From JAKFEW01 sp036675505 (GTDB taxonomy: Bacteria; Cyanobacteriota; Sericytochromatia; S15B-MN24; JAQBPE01): DNA of 64,000 nt. Each line of letters begins with the position of its first letter. Position 1 is the first letter of the stretch. The stretch spans positions 62,001 to 126,000 of the forward strand of contig JAKFEW010000143.1 in assembly GCA_036675505.1 (NCBI GenBank), in the 5' to 3' direction. The notes under the pieces are model-generated. The model saw nothing but the letters and a program-made list of their open reading frames with translations, did no database searches and was not told the origin of the DNA. Positions 8,594 through 15,597 of the stretch are shown in pieces. A program made the translations under genes and the position numbers.

Positions 8594-8609
8594 TTGCTGA
8601 TATTCGCAA
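8594..8609. promoter_or_regulatory. Candidate operator upstream of the ArsR-type gene
   Basis: TTGC-TGATATTC-GCAA on the plus strand, equal to TTGCGA-ATAT-CAGCAA on the minus strand. It matches the hyf site at both ends and lies 19 bases before the TTG start. A minus-strand TATACT (8621-8626) sits just upstream, so binding here would block the regulator's own transcription. Confidence 0.55.
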
Positions 8610-8710
8610 TTTATAAATTCAGTATACGCCCGGGCGCGAGCCAGGGGCAAGTGATGATTTGTATAATGGGAGCCGCCACGCCAGCGAGCGTGGCTGGTCC
8701 AGGAGCGATC

Positions 8711-9043
8711 GTGGGCGACCGAGCGACGGACGTCGAGGTCCGAGACAACCAGGGGAAGAGCCGCTTCGAGGTCCGCGTCGAGGGCCTCCTCGCCGTGTGC
8801 GAGTACCACCTCGGGCACGACAGCATCACCTTCACCCATACGATCGTGCCCGGCGCCCTCGAGGGTCGCGGCATCGCGAGCGCGCTCGCCCGCGGCGCGC
8901 TGAACGCGGCGCGCGAGCGCGACCTGCGGGTGGTCCCCGAATGCACGTTCATCCAGGCCTTCATTGCCCGCCACCCGGAGTACGCGGACCTCCTGGGGAC
9001 CGGCGCGGACACCGCCAGCCTCCCTGGCGAGCCCGACCGCTGA
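8711..9043 (+). CDS. GNAT-like N-acetyltransferase, short YjdJ type
   Basis: A 110-residue single-domain protein of the small GCN5-related family (YidJ/YjdJ-like). It has the acetyl-CoA loop V-P-x-x-L-E-G-R-G-I-A-S-A-L (about 54-67) and the typical ECTFIQAFIARHPEYADL end with a HPEY motif. The substrate is unknown. Family members are usually small cytoplasmic enzymes of uncertain target. GTG at 8711 is chosen because AGGAG is five bases upstream. A TATAAT at 8662-8667 gives a leader of about 35 bases. It is divergent from the ArsR-type gene and convergent with the pirin gene. Confidence 0.78.
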   Translation: MGDRATDVEVRDNQGKSRFEVRVEGLLAVCEYHLGHDSITFTHTIVPGALEGRGIASALARGALNAARERDLRVVPECTFIQAFIARHPEYADLLGTGADTASLPGEPDR

Positions 9044-9047
9044 CCGT

Positions 9048-9746
9048 TCAGGGCAGGTCGAAGAGCAGCACCTCGCCGTCCGGCGCGCCCTCGATGCGGA
9101 CGGCCTGCTGGTCCTGGATGCGCGCGCCGTCGCCCGCTTCGAGGGGCTGGCCGTCGAGCAGCACCTTGCCACCGAGCACTTGCAGATAGGCCTTGCGCCC
9201 TTCCGCGAGCGTGTGCACCACCTGCTCGCCACCCGCGAGCCGGGAGAGGTAGAGCGAAGCGTCCTGGTGAATCGAGAGCGAGCCGTCGCGGCCGTCCGGT
9301 GAGACGACCAGGCGCAACGCGCCCCGACGCTCGGCGTCCGGGAAGAGCTTCTGCGCGTACGAGGGCACCAGATCGCGCTGCGCCGGCAAGATCCAGATCT
9401 GCAGGAAGTGGACGGGCCTCGCGGGCTGGGGGTTGTACTCGCTGTGCACGACGCCGCTGCCGGCGGACATGCGCTGCACCTCGCCCGGCTTGATGCGGGT
9501 CTTGTTGCCCAGCGAGTCCTGGTGCTCGAGCTCGCCGTCCAGGACGATCGAGATGATTTCCATGTCGCGGTGCGGGTGCGCGCCGAAGCCCTTGCCGGGC
9601 GCGACGCGGTCTTCGTTGATCACCCGCAGCACCGAAAAGCCCATCTGGTTCGGGTCGTGGTAGTCGGCGAACGAGAAGGAGTGGTGCGAGTCGAGCCAGC
9701 CGTGGTCGGCATGGCCACGTTGGGTAGCGGGGCGAAGGGTGATCAT
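9048..9746 (-). CDS. Pirin family protein (YhhW-like quercetinase/bicupin)
   Basis: A 232-residue bicupin. The N-terminal cupin has the pirin metal site: GAHPHRDMEIISIVL (two His and a Glu side by side, about residues 56-70), then the third His in GVVHSEYNP (about 98-106). Members such as E. coli YhhW can open flavonols with an Fe or Ni centre, but the physiological role is mostly unknown. ATG at 9746 has GAGAGGAG seven bases upstream, better than the ATG 33 bases earlier. Its stop is four bases from the stop of the convergent GNAT gene. Confidence 0.9.
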   Translation of the reverse strand: MITLRPATQRGHADHGWLDSHHSFSFADYHDPNQMGFSVLRVINEDRVAPGKGFGAHPHRDMEIISIVLDGELEHQDSLGNKTRIKPGEVQRMSAGSGVVHSEYNPQPARPVHFLQIWILPAQRDLVPSYAQKLFPDAERRGALRLVVSPDGRDGSLSIHQDASLYLSRLAGGEQVVHTLAEGRKAYLQVLGGKVLLDGQPLEAGDGARIQDQQAVRIEGAPDGEVLLFDLP

Positions 9747-9798
9747 GGCGTTGCTCCTCTCAATGGTGGCCTCCTTCATGTGGATCCATGCGTCGGGC

Positions 9799-9827
9799 TT
9801 GACTTACACACGAGCCGTAGTCAGAAT
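9799..9827 (+). promoter_or_regulatory. Sigma-70-type promoter of the histidine kinase gene
   Basis: TTGACT (9799-9804), a 17-base spacer and CAGAAT (9822-9827). Both hexamers are close to consensus and spacing is ideal, giving a start near 9834 and a leader of about 23 bases containing TAAGGAG. Confidence 0.6.
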
Positions 9828-9856
9828 GGTGGGTTTAAGGAGTTGTTATCATCGCG

Positions 9857-11734
9857 TTGGTAAAGCCTGAAAGCGATCTTGAGCACCCTACCGATCTCGC
9901 CGCAGAGCTCGCGCATTGTCGTGTCCTGCTCGCCGAGACCCAGGCGCTGGCCGGCATCGGCCATTGGGAATGGGAGATCGCGACCAACCGGCTGACCTGG
10001 TCGGACGAGAACTACCGCATCTACGGCCTGCCGCCCGGCTGTTTCCGCACGCTGGACGACCTATACGCCGTCTTGCCGGTGGCACGGCGCGAAGCCTTCA
10101 CCGCCTATGTCGAGCGCGCCATGGTAGACCACCAGCCGTACATCATGGAAGTGACGGTCCGCCGGCCTGACGGCGAGGAACGCATCGTCCACGGCCGCGG
10201 GCGCGTGATCCTCGGGGAGAACGGCGAGCCCGTGCGCTTCGTAGGCACCACCCAGGACATCACGGAGCGGGTGCGGGCCGAGCAGGCCCTGCGCGATCGC
10301 GAGGCGATGCTGCGGGCGATCATCGACCACGCCACGGACACCATCATGATCAGGGACCTCGCGGGTCGGTTCAAGCTGGTCAATCCGGCCGCCGCCACCA
10401 CGATGGGCTTCGCCCACGCCGAGCTCGTCGACGTGCCGGCCGAGGACATCTACATGCCCGACACGCTCGCAAGCGTCCTGGCGACCGATCGCCAGGTGAT
10501 CGCGAGCGGCCGGCCGATGGAGTACGAATCGTGCGTGGTGCTGCGCTCCGGCCGAACGATCTTCACCCACACGATCAAGTATCCGTACCGGGTCGCGGAA
10601 GGTCAGATCGCGGGCGTCGTCGTCATGAGCCGCGACATCACGGAGCAGGCCCACACGCGGGCGCTGTTGCGGCGCAAGGAGGACGAGTTCCACGCGCTGG
10701 TCGAGAAGCTGCCGATCATGATCTCGCGCATCGACCGCCAATTCCGCTACGTTTACGTGAACCGGGCGGTCGAGCACACCTCGCGCTACCCGCGCCACGG
10801 GTTCATCGGGCACACGGCGCGCGAGCTGGGGTACCCGACGGTCCTCGTCGACCAGCTCGAGCAGGAGCTGGCCCAGGTGTTCGCCGAAGGCTGCGAGGTG
10901 GTGTCCGAGTTCGCGCTCGATGACGGCGAAGGGGCGCGCTGGTATCAGCGCCGGCTGGTGCCGGAGATCGGCGTGGACGGGCGGCCCGAGACGATCCTGT
11001 CCGTCACGATCGACATCACCGAGCGCCAGCGCCAGTTCGTCGAGCTCGAGGCGCTGGGCCGGCTCAAGAGCCAGTTCGTGAACTCGGTTTCACATGAGCT
11101 GCGCACGCCGCTCACGTCCTTGCTCGGCTACACCGAGTTCCTCGACGAGGGCATCGCGGGCCCGCTCACCGAGCGCCAGCGCGCGTTCGTCGGGGCGATC
11201 CAGGGCAACGCGCGCCGGCTCAACCGGCTCGTCGACGACCTGCTCGATTGCGCCTCCTCCGAATCGGGCACGTTCCAGGTGGCGCGCGCGCCGAGCGATC
11301 TCGCGGCGACGGTGGCCGAATGCCTCGACGCCATGGCGCCGCTGGCGCTCCAGGCCGGCATCACGCTGGTCCAGGAGCTCGAGGCGCCTACGCTGCCGGT
11401 GTTCGTGGACGCGGAGCGCATTCTCCAAGTTTTCGGCAACCTCGTCGGCAACGCCCTGAAGTTCACGCCGCCGGGCGGGCGGATCATCGTCCGCGCGTTC
11501 AGGGAGCCGCACGGGCTCCGCTGCGAGGTGCGCGACACCGGCCCCGGCATCCCGCACGAGCAGCAGCAGCACCTGTTCGAGCGGTTCCGCCAGGTCAACC
11601 CGAGCTCGCCGCGCATGGGGCTCGGGCTCGGGCTCGCGATCAGCCGGACGATCGTGGAAGCGCACGACGGCCGCATCGACGTCGACAGCACGCCCGGCGC
11701 CGGCTCGACCTTCTGGTTCACCTTGCCGGCCTGA
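9857..11734 (+). CDS. PAS-PAS-PAS hybrid-free sensor histidine kinase
   Basis: A 625-residue soluble sensor kinase with no predicted membrane segment. Three PAS domains run in tandem (about 25-145, 150-275, 280-390), each ending in a PAC-type D(I)TERxR/TEQ segment. A HisKA helix carries H413 in SVSHELRTPL. An HATPase_c domain follows, with the N box (NLVGNALKFTPPGG), the G1 box (DTGPGIP) and the G2 box (GLGLGLAIS). No response regulator gene is nearby, so it is an orphan kinase. The start is TTG at 9857, 14 bases after TAAGGAG, which is rather far, so the exact start is uncertain. The next gene follows after three bases. Confidence 0.9.
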   Translation: MVKPESDLEHPTDLAAELAHCRVLLAETQALAGIGHWEWEIATNRLTWSDENYRIYGLPPGCFRTLDDLYAVLPVARREAFTAYVERAMVDHQPYIMEVTVRRPDGEERIVHGRGRVILGENGEPVRFVGTTQDITERVRAEQALRDREAMLRAIIDHATDTIMIRDLAGRFKLVNPAAATTMGFAHAELVDVPAEDIYMPDTLASVLATDRQVIASGRPMEYESCVVLRSGRTIFTHTIKYPYRVAEGQIAGVVVMSRDITEQAHTRALLRRKEDEFHALVEKLPIMISRIDRQFRYVYVNRAVEHTSRYPRHGFIGHTARELGYPTVLVDQLEQELAQVFAEGCEVVSEFALDDGEGARWYQRRLVPEIGVDGRPETILSVTIDITERQRQFVELEALGRLKSQFVNSVSHELRTPLTSLLGYTEFLDEGIAGPLTERQRAFVGAIQGNARRLNRLVDDLLDCASSESGTFQVARAPSDLAATVAECLDAMAPLALQAGITLVQELEAPTLPVFVDAERILQVFGNLVGNALKFTPPGGRIIVRAFREPHGLRCEVRDTGPGIPHEQQQHLFERFRQVNPSSPRMGLGLGLAISRTIVEAHDGRIDVDSTPGAGSTFWFTLPA

Positions 11735-11737
11735 GCC

Positions 11738-12283
11738 GTGTCCCTGCGCCTTTTCGTATACGGCACCCTCAAGCGCGGCTGGTGGAACCACGATAGGTTC
11801 TGCGGCGGCTACACGTCGCTCCGCGAGGCCGAGGTGCTCGGGCGGCTCTACCACCTGCCGGCCGGCTACCCGATGCTGCGCGTGCCTGAGGAAACGGTGC
11901 TCGCCGAGGGCTCGGGCGCCGTGCGCACCGACCTCGCGCTCCAGCACCGCCTGGACCGGGTGCTGGGGCTGCACCCCGACCTGGGGGGCCCGATCGCCTT
12001 GCCGCAAGCCTGGGGACCGATTCGCGGGGAGTTGATGACCTTCGACGACCCCGCCGAGCGCCTGCGGGCGATCGATCGGCTCGAAGGGTTCGTGCCGGGC
12101 GGCCCCAGCCTATATCGGCGCGTGCTCGTGCCGGCGCTGAGCGAGGGGGACGCCAACCCGATCGCCGCCTGGGCCTATGTGTGGCCCGGCGCGGCCAACG
12201 AAGGCGACGCGCTGGAGCGCCTGGCCGGCTACCTGCCAGGCGGACGTTGGCCCGTCAGCGAGTCGGGAAGCACGATGGGGTGA
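11738..12283 (+). CDS. Gamma-glutamylcyclotransferase-fold (AIG2/YtfP-like) protein
   Basis: 181 residues. The GGCT-fold substrate loop YGTLKRG is at positions 8-14, and the candidate catalytic glutamate is in IDRLEGF (about 115-121), followed by the usual YRR strand. Family members act on gamma-glutamyl peptides or gamma-glutamylamines, but bacterial substrates are rarely known. The start is GTG at 11738, three bases after the kinase stop, so it is probably cotranscribed. Residues about 61-100 are less typical than the ends. Confidence 0.8.
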   Translation: MSLRLFVYGTLKRGWWNHDRFCGGYTSLREAEVLGRLYHLPAGYPMLRVPEETVLAEGSGAVRTDLALQHRLDRVLGLHPDLGGPIALPQAWGPIRGELMTFDDPAERLRAIDRLEGFVPGGPSLYRRVLVPALSEGDANPIAAWAYVWPGAANEGDALERLAGYLPGGRWPVSESGSTMG

Positions 12284-12343
12284 GGTCGAGGTATCATTGG
12301 GCATCGCTCGCCCAGGCACCCGAGAATCCGACGGAGGAAAAGC

Positions 12344-13303
12344 ATGAGCACCAGTTCCCGGACCGGCATCCCCGTGCTGGACATGCGGGATTACACTGAA
12401 GGCGACGCCACGCGGAAGGCACGCTTCGTCCAGACATGGGGTGACGCGCTGAAGCAGTTCGGCTTCGTTTCGATCACCAACCACCAGATCGACCCGGCGC
12501 AGATCCACCTCGCGTATGCCATGTTCGAGCGGTTCTACCAGCTCCCCGCCTCGGTCAAGGAGCGATACGGCGGCGTCCACGGTGGCCAGCGCGGCTTCAC
12601 CGGTTTCATGAAGGAACATGCCAAGGACAACAAGGTCGGCGACCTCAAGGAGTTCTGGCACGTCGGTCGGGAAGTCGGTCCCGGCCACCCCATGGAAGGC
12701 AAGTATCCGCCGAACGTTTGGCCCGCGGAGCTGCCCGAGCTGCGCGACGTGACGCTCAACCTGTTCGACCAGCTCGAGGCCAACGCCCGTACGCTGCTGC
12801 GCGCCCTCGGCGACTACTTCGAGCTCGCGGACCGCGATTACTTCGCGAAGGCGATCGAGAACGGCAACCATGTCCTGCGCGCGATCAACTACCCGCCGCT
12901 CCAGGCGGAGATGGACCAGCGCGCCGTACGTGCGGCCGCGCACGAAGACATCAACATGATCACGATCTTGCCGGAAGCCACTTCCTCGGGCCTCGAGCTG
13001 CTCACCCGCGAAGGCGATTGGCTGCCGATCCAGTCGCTCGAGGGCCAGCTGATCGTCGACGCCGGCGACATGCTGAGCCGCCTCACCAACGACGTGATCC
13101 CGGCGACCACCCACCGCGTGGTGAACCCGGAAGGCGAAAACGTGGTGCGCTACTCGATGCCGTTCTTCGTGCACCCGCACCCGGACTTCCTGATCGAGTG
13201 CCTGCCCCAGTGCGACACGCCGGACAACCCGTGCAAGTACCCGCCGATCACGGCCGGCGATTTCCTGAACCAGCGGCTGCGAGAAATCGGCCTGCTCAAG
13301 TAA
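12344..13303 (+). CDS. 2-oxoglutarate/Fe(II)-dependent oxygenase, isopenicillin N synthase family
   Basis: 319 residues, the usual length for the IPNS/GA-oxidase-like family. The iron ligands are H200 and D202 (AAHEDINMIT) and H257 (ATTHRVV). R269 and S271 (RYSMPFF) bind 2-oxoglutarate. The N-terminal DIOX_N region (about 10-120) includes the FGFVSITNHQID strand. The substrate cannot be inferred. There is no biosynthetic cluster around it. ATG at 12344 has GGAGG eight bases upstream, and TATCAT at 12292-12297 is a possible -10. Confidence 0.88.
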   Translation: MSTSSRTGIPVLDMRDYTEGDATRKARFVQTWGDALKQFGFVSITNHQIDPAQIHLAYAMFERFYQLPASVKERYGGVHGGQRGFTGFMKEHAKDNKVGDLKEFWHVGREVGPGHPMEGKYPPNVWPAELPELRDVTLNLFDQLEANARTLLRALGDYFELADRDYFAKAIENGNHVLRAINYPPLQAEMDQRAVRAAAHEDINMITILPEATSSGLELLTREGDWLPIQSLEGQLIVDAGDMLSRLTNDVIPATTHRVVNPEGENVVRYSMPFFVHPHPDFLIECLPQCDTPDNPCKYPPITAGDFLNQRLREIGLLK

Positions 13304-13346
13304 AGCGTGAGCGGTGTTACCGCAAAACCACCAAACTGTTTCGTAC

Positions 13347-13378
13347 AAGGGGGGAACGCCAGGCGCGGTCCCCCCTTT
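13347..13378 (+). terminator. Terminator after the 2OG oxygenase gene
   Basis: A stem of AAGGGGGG(A) with (T)CCCCCCTT, an inner partial pairing and a CTTTGCT tail, 44 bases after the stop. The T-tract is weak. Confidence 0.55.
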
Positions 13379-13765
13379 GCTATCATGAGATCTGGCCAGC
13401 CGCACGACGCGACCCAGCCCCCCGATTTCGAAGAATTTTCGTTCACCCTTAGCCTCGTTTTAACCATCGACGCCGCTGCGGCGGGGGTATGTTAAAAAGG
13501 TGGCAAATGCAGGCAATGTCTGCTTCTCCGGTGTGAATCGTGGCCGTTTCAGGTAATTTCCTTGTTAAGGCGAAATTTGGCGTAACAAGGGCGCTTCAGT
13601 GTCCCCTGCCCGGTGACTATTAACGGCTGATAAAAAGTTTGTATAAACCAATTTTAAACTCGCAAGTTTTCCGACCGGCACACCTATATCCCTCATGTGA
13701 GCCGCACGGCCGGTCGATGAACTGACCCAGAGGCCCGGCAAACCTGGATAAAGAGGACCAAGACA
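13379..13765. other. AT-richer leader region before the small-protein operon
   Basis: 387 bases without a convincing gene, and clearly AT-richer than the rest of the window. It holds an inverted repeat CCTTGTTA-N15-TAACAAGG (13560-13590), several T/A runs and a possible -10 region near 13639-13660 (TATAAA, TTTAAA). A purine-rich Shine-Dalgarno (AAAGAGGA) precedes the ATG at 13766. No known riboswitch or tRNA pattern was recognised. It probably holds the promoter and a long 5' leader of the downstream operon. Confidence 0.5.
13560..13590. repeat. Inverted repeat in the small-protein operon leader
   Basis: Perfect 8-base arms CCTTGTTA and TAACAAGG around a 15-base spacer (AGGCGAAATTTGGCG). It lies 176 bases before the first gene. 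It may be an operator or an RNA hairpin. There is no T-tract, so it is not a terminator. Confidence 0.5.
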
Positions 13766-14059
13766 ATGACGACCATCAACAACGGCACCCCCAACCTCGG
13801 CCTGAGCGGCATCACCAAGCGCGTCAGCGCTGGCGCCGAAGCCGGTCAGGGCGTCGCCAAGACCACCGGCACCGGTGGCTTCAACAACGACTCGCTCGTC
13901 CGCACGGGCAGCGCGACTGCCGCCGCCGGCTCGGCTGCGAACGCGGCTGGCACGAAGGCGCTCGACGAACTCGCTGCCGTTTTCGACGTGGACCAGTGGA
14001 AGTTCGCGTGCAACCTGGCGGAGAAGGCCCTGAACGACGTCGCCTGCCTCGTCGGTTAG
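13766..14059 (+). CDS. Small Gly/Ala/Asn/Thr-rich protein, unknown
   Basis: 97 residues, not recognised. There is no signal peptide. The first 60 residues are low-complexity (many G, A, T, N) with TGTGGFNNDS at about 34-43. The C-terminal third (about 63-97) looks like an amphipathic helix with two cysteines (KFACNLAEKALNDVACLVG). The start has AAAGAGGA upstream, so translation is likely. It is the first gene of a three-gene operon. The double-Gly could suggest a leader-type peptide, but no transporter or peptidase is adjacent. The function is unknown. Confidence 0.65.
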   Translation: MTTINNGTPNLGLSGITKRVSAGAEAGQGVAKTTGTGGFNNDSLVRTGSATAAAGSAANAAGTKALDELAAVFDVDQWKFACNLAEKALNDVACLVG

Positions 14060-14063
14060 TCCT

Positions 14064-14246
14064 ATGACGGATAAGGCCAAGACGGACAAGCTCAAGGCCG
14101 CGCCGAAGAAGCTCTCGAAGTCCGCCAGCAACGAGAAGCATGTGCAGGCGCTGGCGAAGAAAATCATGGAGGATCCGGCGTTCCCGATGCTCCATGAGAC
14201 AGCCCGCAAGGCGGCCGAGAAGAAGAAGAGCCAGAAGGGCTCCTAG
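14064..14246 (+). CDS. Small lysine-rich basic protein, unknown
   Basis: 60 residues with a very basic composition (about 17 Lys), ending KKKSQKGS. The first 25 residues are Lys/Ala/Ser-rich. A short helix-like segment (HVQALAKKIMEDPAFPMLHETARKAAEK, about 26-53) follows. It starts four bases after the previous stop with no clear Shine-Dalgarno, so translational coupling is likely. It resembles a small nucleic-acid-binding or partner protein in composition only. No family was recognised. Confidence 0.6.
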   Translation: MTDKAKTDKLKAAPKKLSKSASNEKHVQALAKKIMEDPAFPMLHETARKAAEKKKSQKGS

Positions 14247-14256
14247 GTAGACCATC

Positions 14257-14565
14257 ATGTTGGAACCGAGTGGCGACACGAAGCGTAGCGCCTATTCCCG
14301 GGAGGACGACTCCGCGCGTCGGCTATGGCTGACGCAGCGGACGAAGGCCAACCCGTGGGACCAGCGGTCGAACGAATCCGAGGACGAGCAGCCGACCAGC
14401 GCGCTCGTCCGCGAGATCGCGGCCCGTGCGCCCGAGACGCTGCAAACGCTGATTGGACAACGTGATCGGTTGAGCCTGGATGCCAAGGGCCCTCAGCTCG
14501 TGGAGAATCCCTTCGCGCAGCTGGTGCTCAACCGCATCAGGCAGGGCAAGCAGGGCGACGCCTAG
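14257..14565 (+). CDS. Small charged protein, unknown
   Basis: 102 residues, hydrophilic and probably cytoplasmic. Many Arg, Asp, Glu and Gln are spread throughout, with one hydrophobic helix-like stretch (SALVREIAARAPETLQTLIGQ, about 48-68). No signal peptide, Cys or known motif was seen. It starts ten bases after the preceding stop and is the last gene before a strong hairpin terminator, so the three small genes form one unit. The function is unknown. Confidence 0.6.
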   Translation: MLEPSGDTKRSAYSREDDSARRLWLTQRTKANPWDQRSNESEDEQPTSALVREIAARAPETLQTLIGQRDRLSLDAKGPQLVENPFAQLVLNRIRQGKQGDA

Positions 14566-14603
14566 GCGTCGGGCTGCCGGAAGGTCTTGGGTCCAAAAAA
14601 CCT

Positions 14604-14640
14604 AACAAGGCGCGCGATGCTTGGCTTCGCGCGCCTTGTT
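14604..14640. terminator. Strong terminator shared by the small-protein operon and the EF-hand gene
   Basis: A 14-base perfect stem (arms 14604-14617 and 14627-14640; AACAAGGCGCGCGA core) with a nine-base loop. A run of six A just outside gives a T-tract on the minus strand, so it mainly terminates the EF-hand gene but can end plus-strand transcription too. Confidence 0.8.
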
Positions 14641-14689
14641 CTGTGGCGCGAGGCTAGATTGGCCGCTTCGGACATCGCTCGGCGTCCCT

Positions 14690-15064
14690 TCACGACTTGA
14701 AGTCGCGCGTGAACGTCTCGCGCGGGTGCATCACCATGCGGTACACCAGGTCGCCGACGTGCAAGAAGGGCATCGCAAGGTCGTAGCCGATGCGCGCGAG
14801 CGGGCTCATACGCGAACGATCGGCCTGGAACGTGAGCGTCGACCACTCGCCTGGGCCGACCTGCCCGTCGCGGTCGCCGTCGAGCTGGTCGAAGGTGTCG
14901 CCCGGCCCCCCGTTGCGGCCCACCTTGACCCGCGAGACGAACTCGTCGCGCGACAGGCTGCCGTTCCCGTCGCGGTCGATCTCTTGGAACGACGCCTTGC
15001 GCAGGCCCCAAGGCGTGATCGGCGGGTGAGCGGCGGACTTGGGGCGGTCGATGGGAGCCAACAT
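14690..15064 (-). CDS. EF-hand domain protein
   Basis: A 124-residue protein with two canonical EF-hand loops: D30-x-D-x-N-G-x-L-x-x-x-E41 and D62-x-D-x-D-G-x-V-x-x-x-E73. A C-terminal helical part (about 95-118) includes YDLAMPFLHVGDLVYRMVM. There is no signal peptide, so it is a cytosolic Ca2+-binding protein whose partner is unknown. ATG at 15064 has AGGAGG eight bases upstream. A 19-base palindrome CATCAA-N7-TTGATG at 15128-15146 lies in its leader and may be an operator. Confidence 0.88.
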   Translation of the reverse strand: MLAPIDRPKSAAHPPITPWGLRKASFQEIDRDGNGSLSRDEFVSRVKVGRNGGPGDTFDQLDGDRDGQVGPGEWSTLTFQADRSRMSPLARIGYDLAMPFLHVGDLVYRMVMHPRETFTRDFKS

Positions 15065-15127
15065 GCGAGAGACCTCCTGGATGCCGGACGGTGACGAGGG
15101 TGTATCGCCTGCCGCGCCAAAAGGTGT

Positions 15128-15146
15128 CATCAAATCTACATTGATG
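15128..15146. promoter_or_regulatory. Candidate operator in the EF-hand gene leader
   Basis: CATCAA-ATCTACA-TTGATG is an inverted repeat 64 bases before the EF-hand start codon, overlapping a possible minus-strand -10 (TAGATT). No nearby regulator is implicated. Confidence 0.3.
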
Positions 15147-15253
15147 GAATGTTTGCGATGTGTTAAATCGCGTCTCTGCGCTGCTTTTCCGCATGGTAAG
15201 GGCGGGTGAAGGAATTGTCCGCGTGGCGCGTGCCAGCCGCCCAAAGCTGAAAA

Positions 15254-15282
15254 AGGCGCGCGAAGCTGAGCTTCGCGCGCCT
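15254..15282 (-). terminator. Terminator of the four-Cys mini-protein gene
   Basis: A 13-base perfect stem AGGCGCGCGAAGC / GCTTCGCGCGCCT with a three-base loop and a T5 tail on the minus strand, 20 bases past the stop at 15302. It shares its core with the terminator at 14604-14640. Confidence 0.8.
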
Positions 15283-15301
15283 CGTGCCGTGGCTGGCGGG
15301 T

Positions 15302-15475
15302 TTAGAACTTGACCTTGATGTCGTTCAGCGTCGAGACGAGGTCCGAGATGCCGTCCTGGACACGAATGCCGACGGTGAGGAATCCGCAGGCCTCCTCGCG
15401 CTTGTCCCACATGGCGCACTGCTCGCGGGCGCAGGGCACCTGGTTGGCGGCGTAGCTCATGAGGGGGCAGATCAT
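15302..15475 (-). CDS. Four-cysteine mini-protein, unknown
   Basis: 57 residues. Cysteines sit at C3, C15, C20 and C30 in the pattern CPxMS-x8-CAxxxCAMW-x8-C, which resembles small metal-binding proteins of unknown function seen in many anaerobic or environmental bacteria (recollection). The C-terminal half (about 34-57) is a helix-like tail. ATG at 15475 has AAAGGA eight bases upstream, better than longer readings. Its own terminator follows. It may bind Zn or an Fe-S cluster. The role is unknown. Confidence 0.65.
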   Translation of the reverse strand: MICPLMSYAANQVPCAREQCAMWDKREEACGFLTVGIRVQDGISDLVSTLNDIKVKF

Positions 15476-15597
15476 CCTGAAGTTCCTTTCGCTCGAATTT
15501 CGCTCGAACCCGTCGAGGGGCCGCCCGAGGGGATTCGGCCCGGCCCCCCTCACTTACCCGAGGCCTGGCGGATTGTAACCGGGCGAGCTTCGCCGGC

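Noticed and set aside
13379..13765. Cobalamin, c-di-GMP or TPP riboswitch in the leader
   Set aside because: None of the consensus boxes could be located. Only an inverted repeat is visible.
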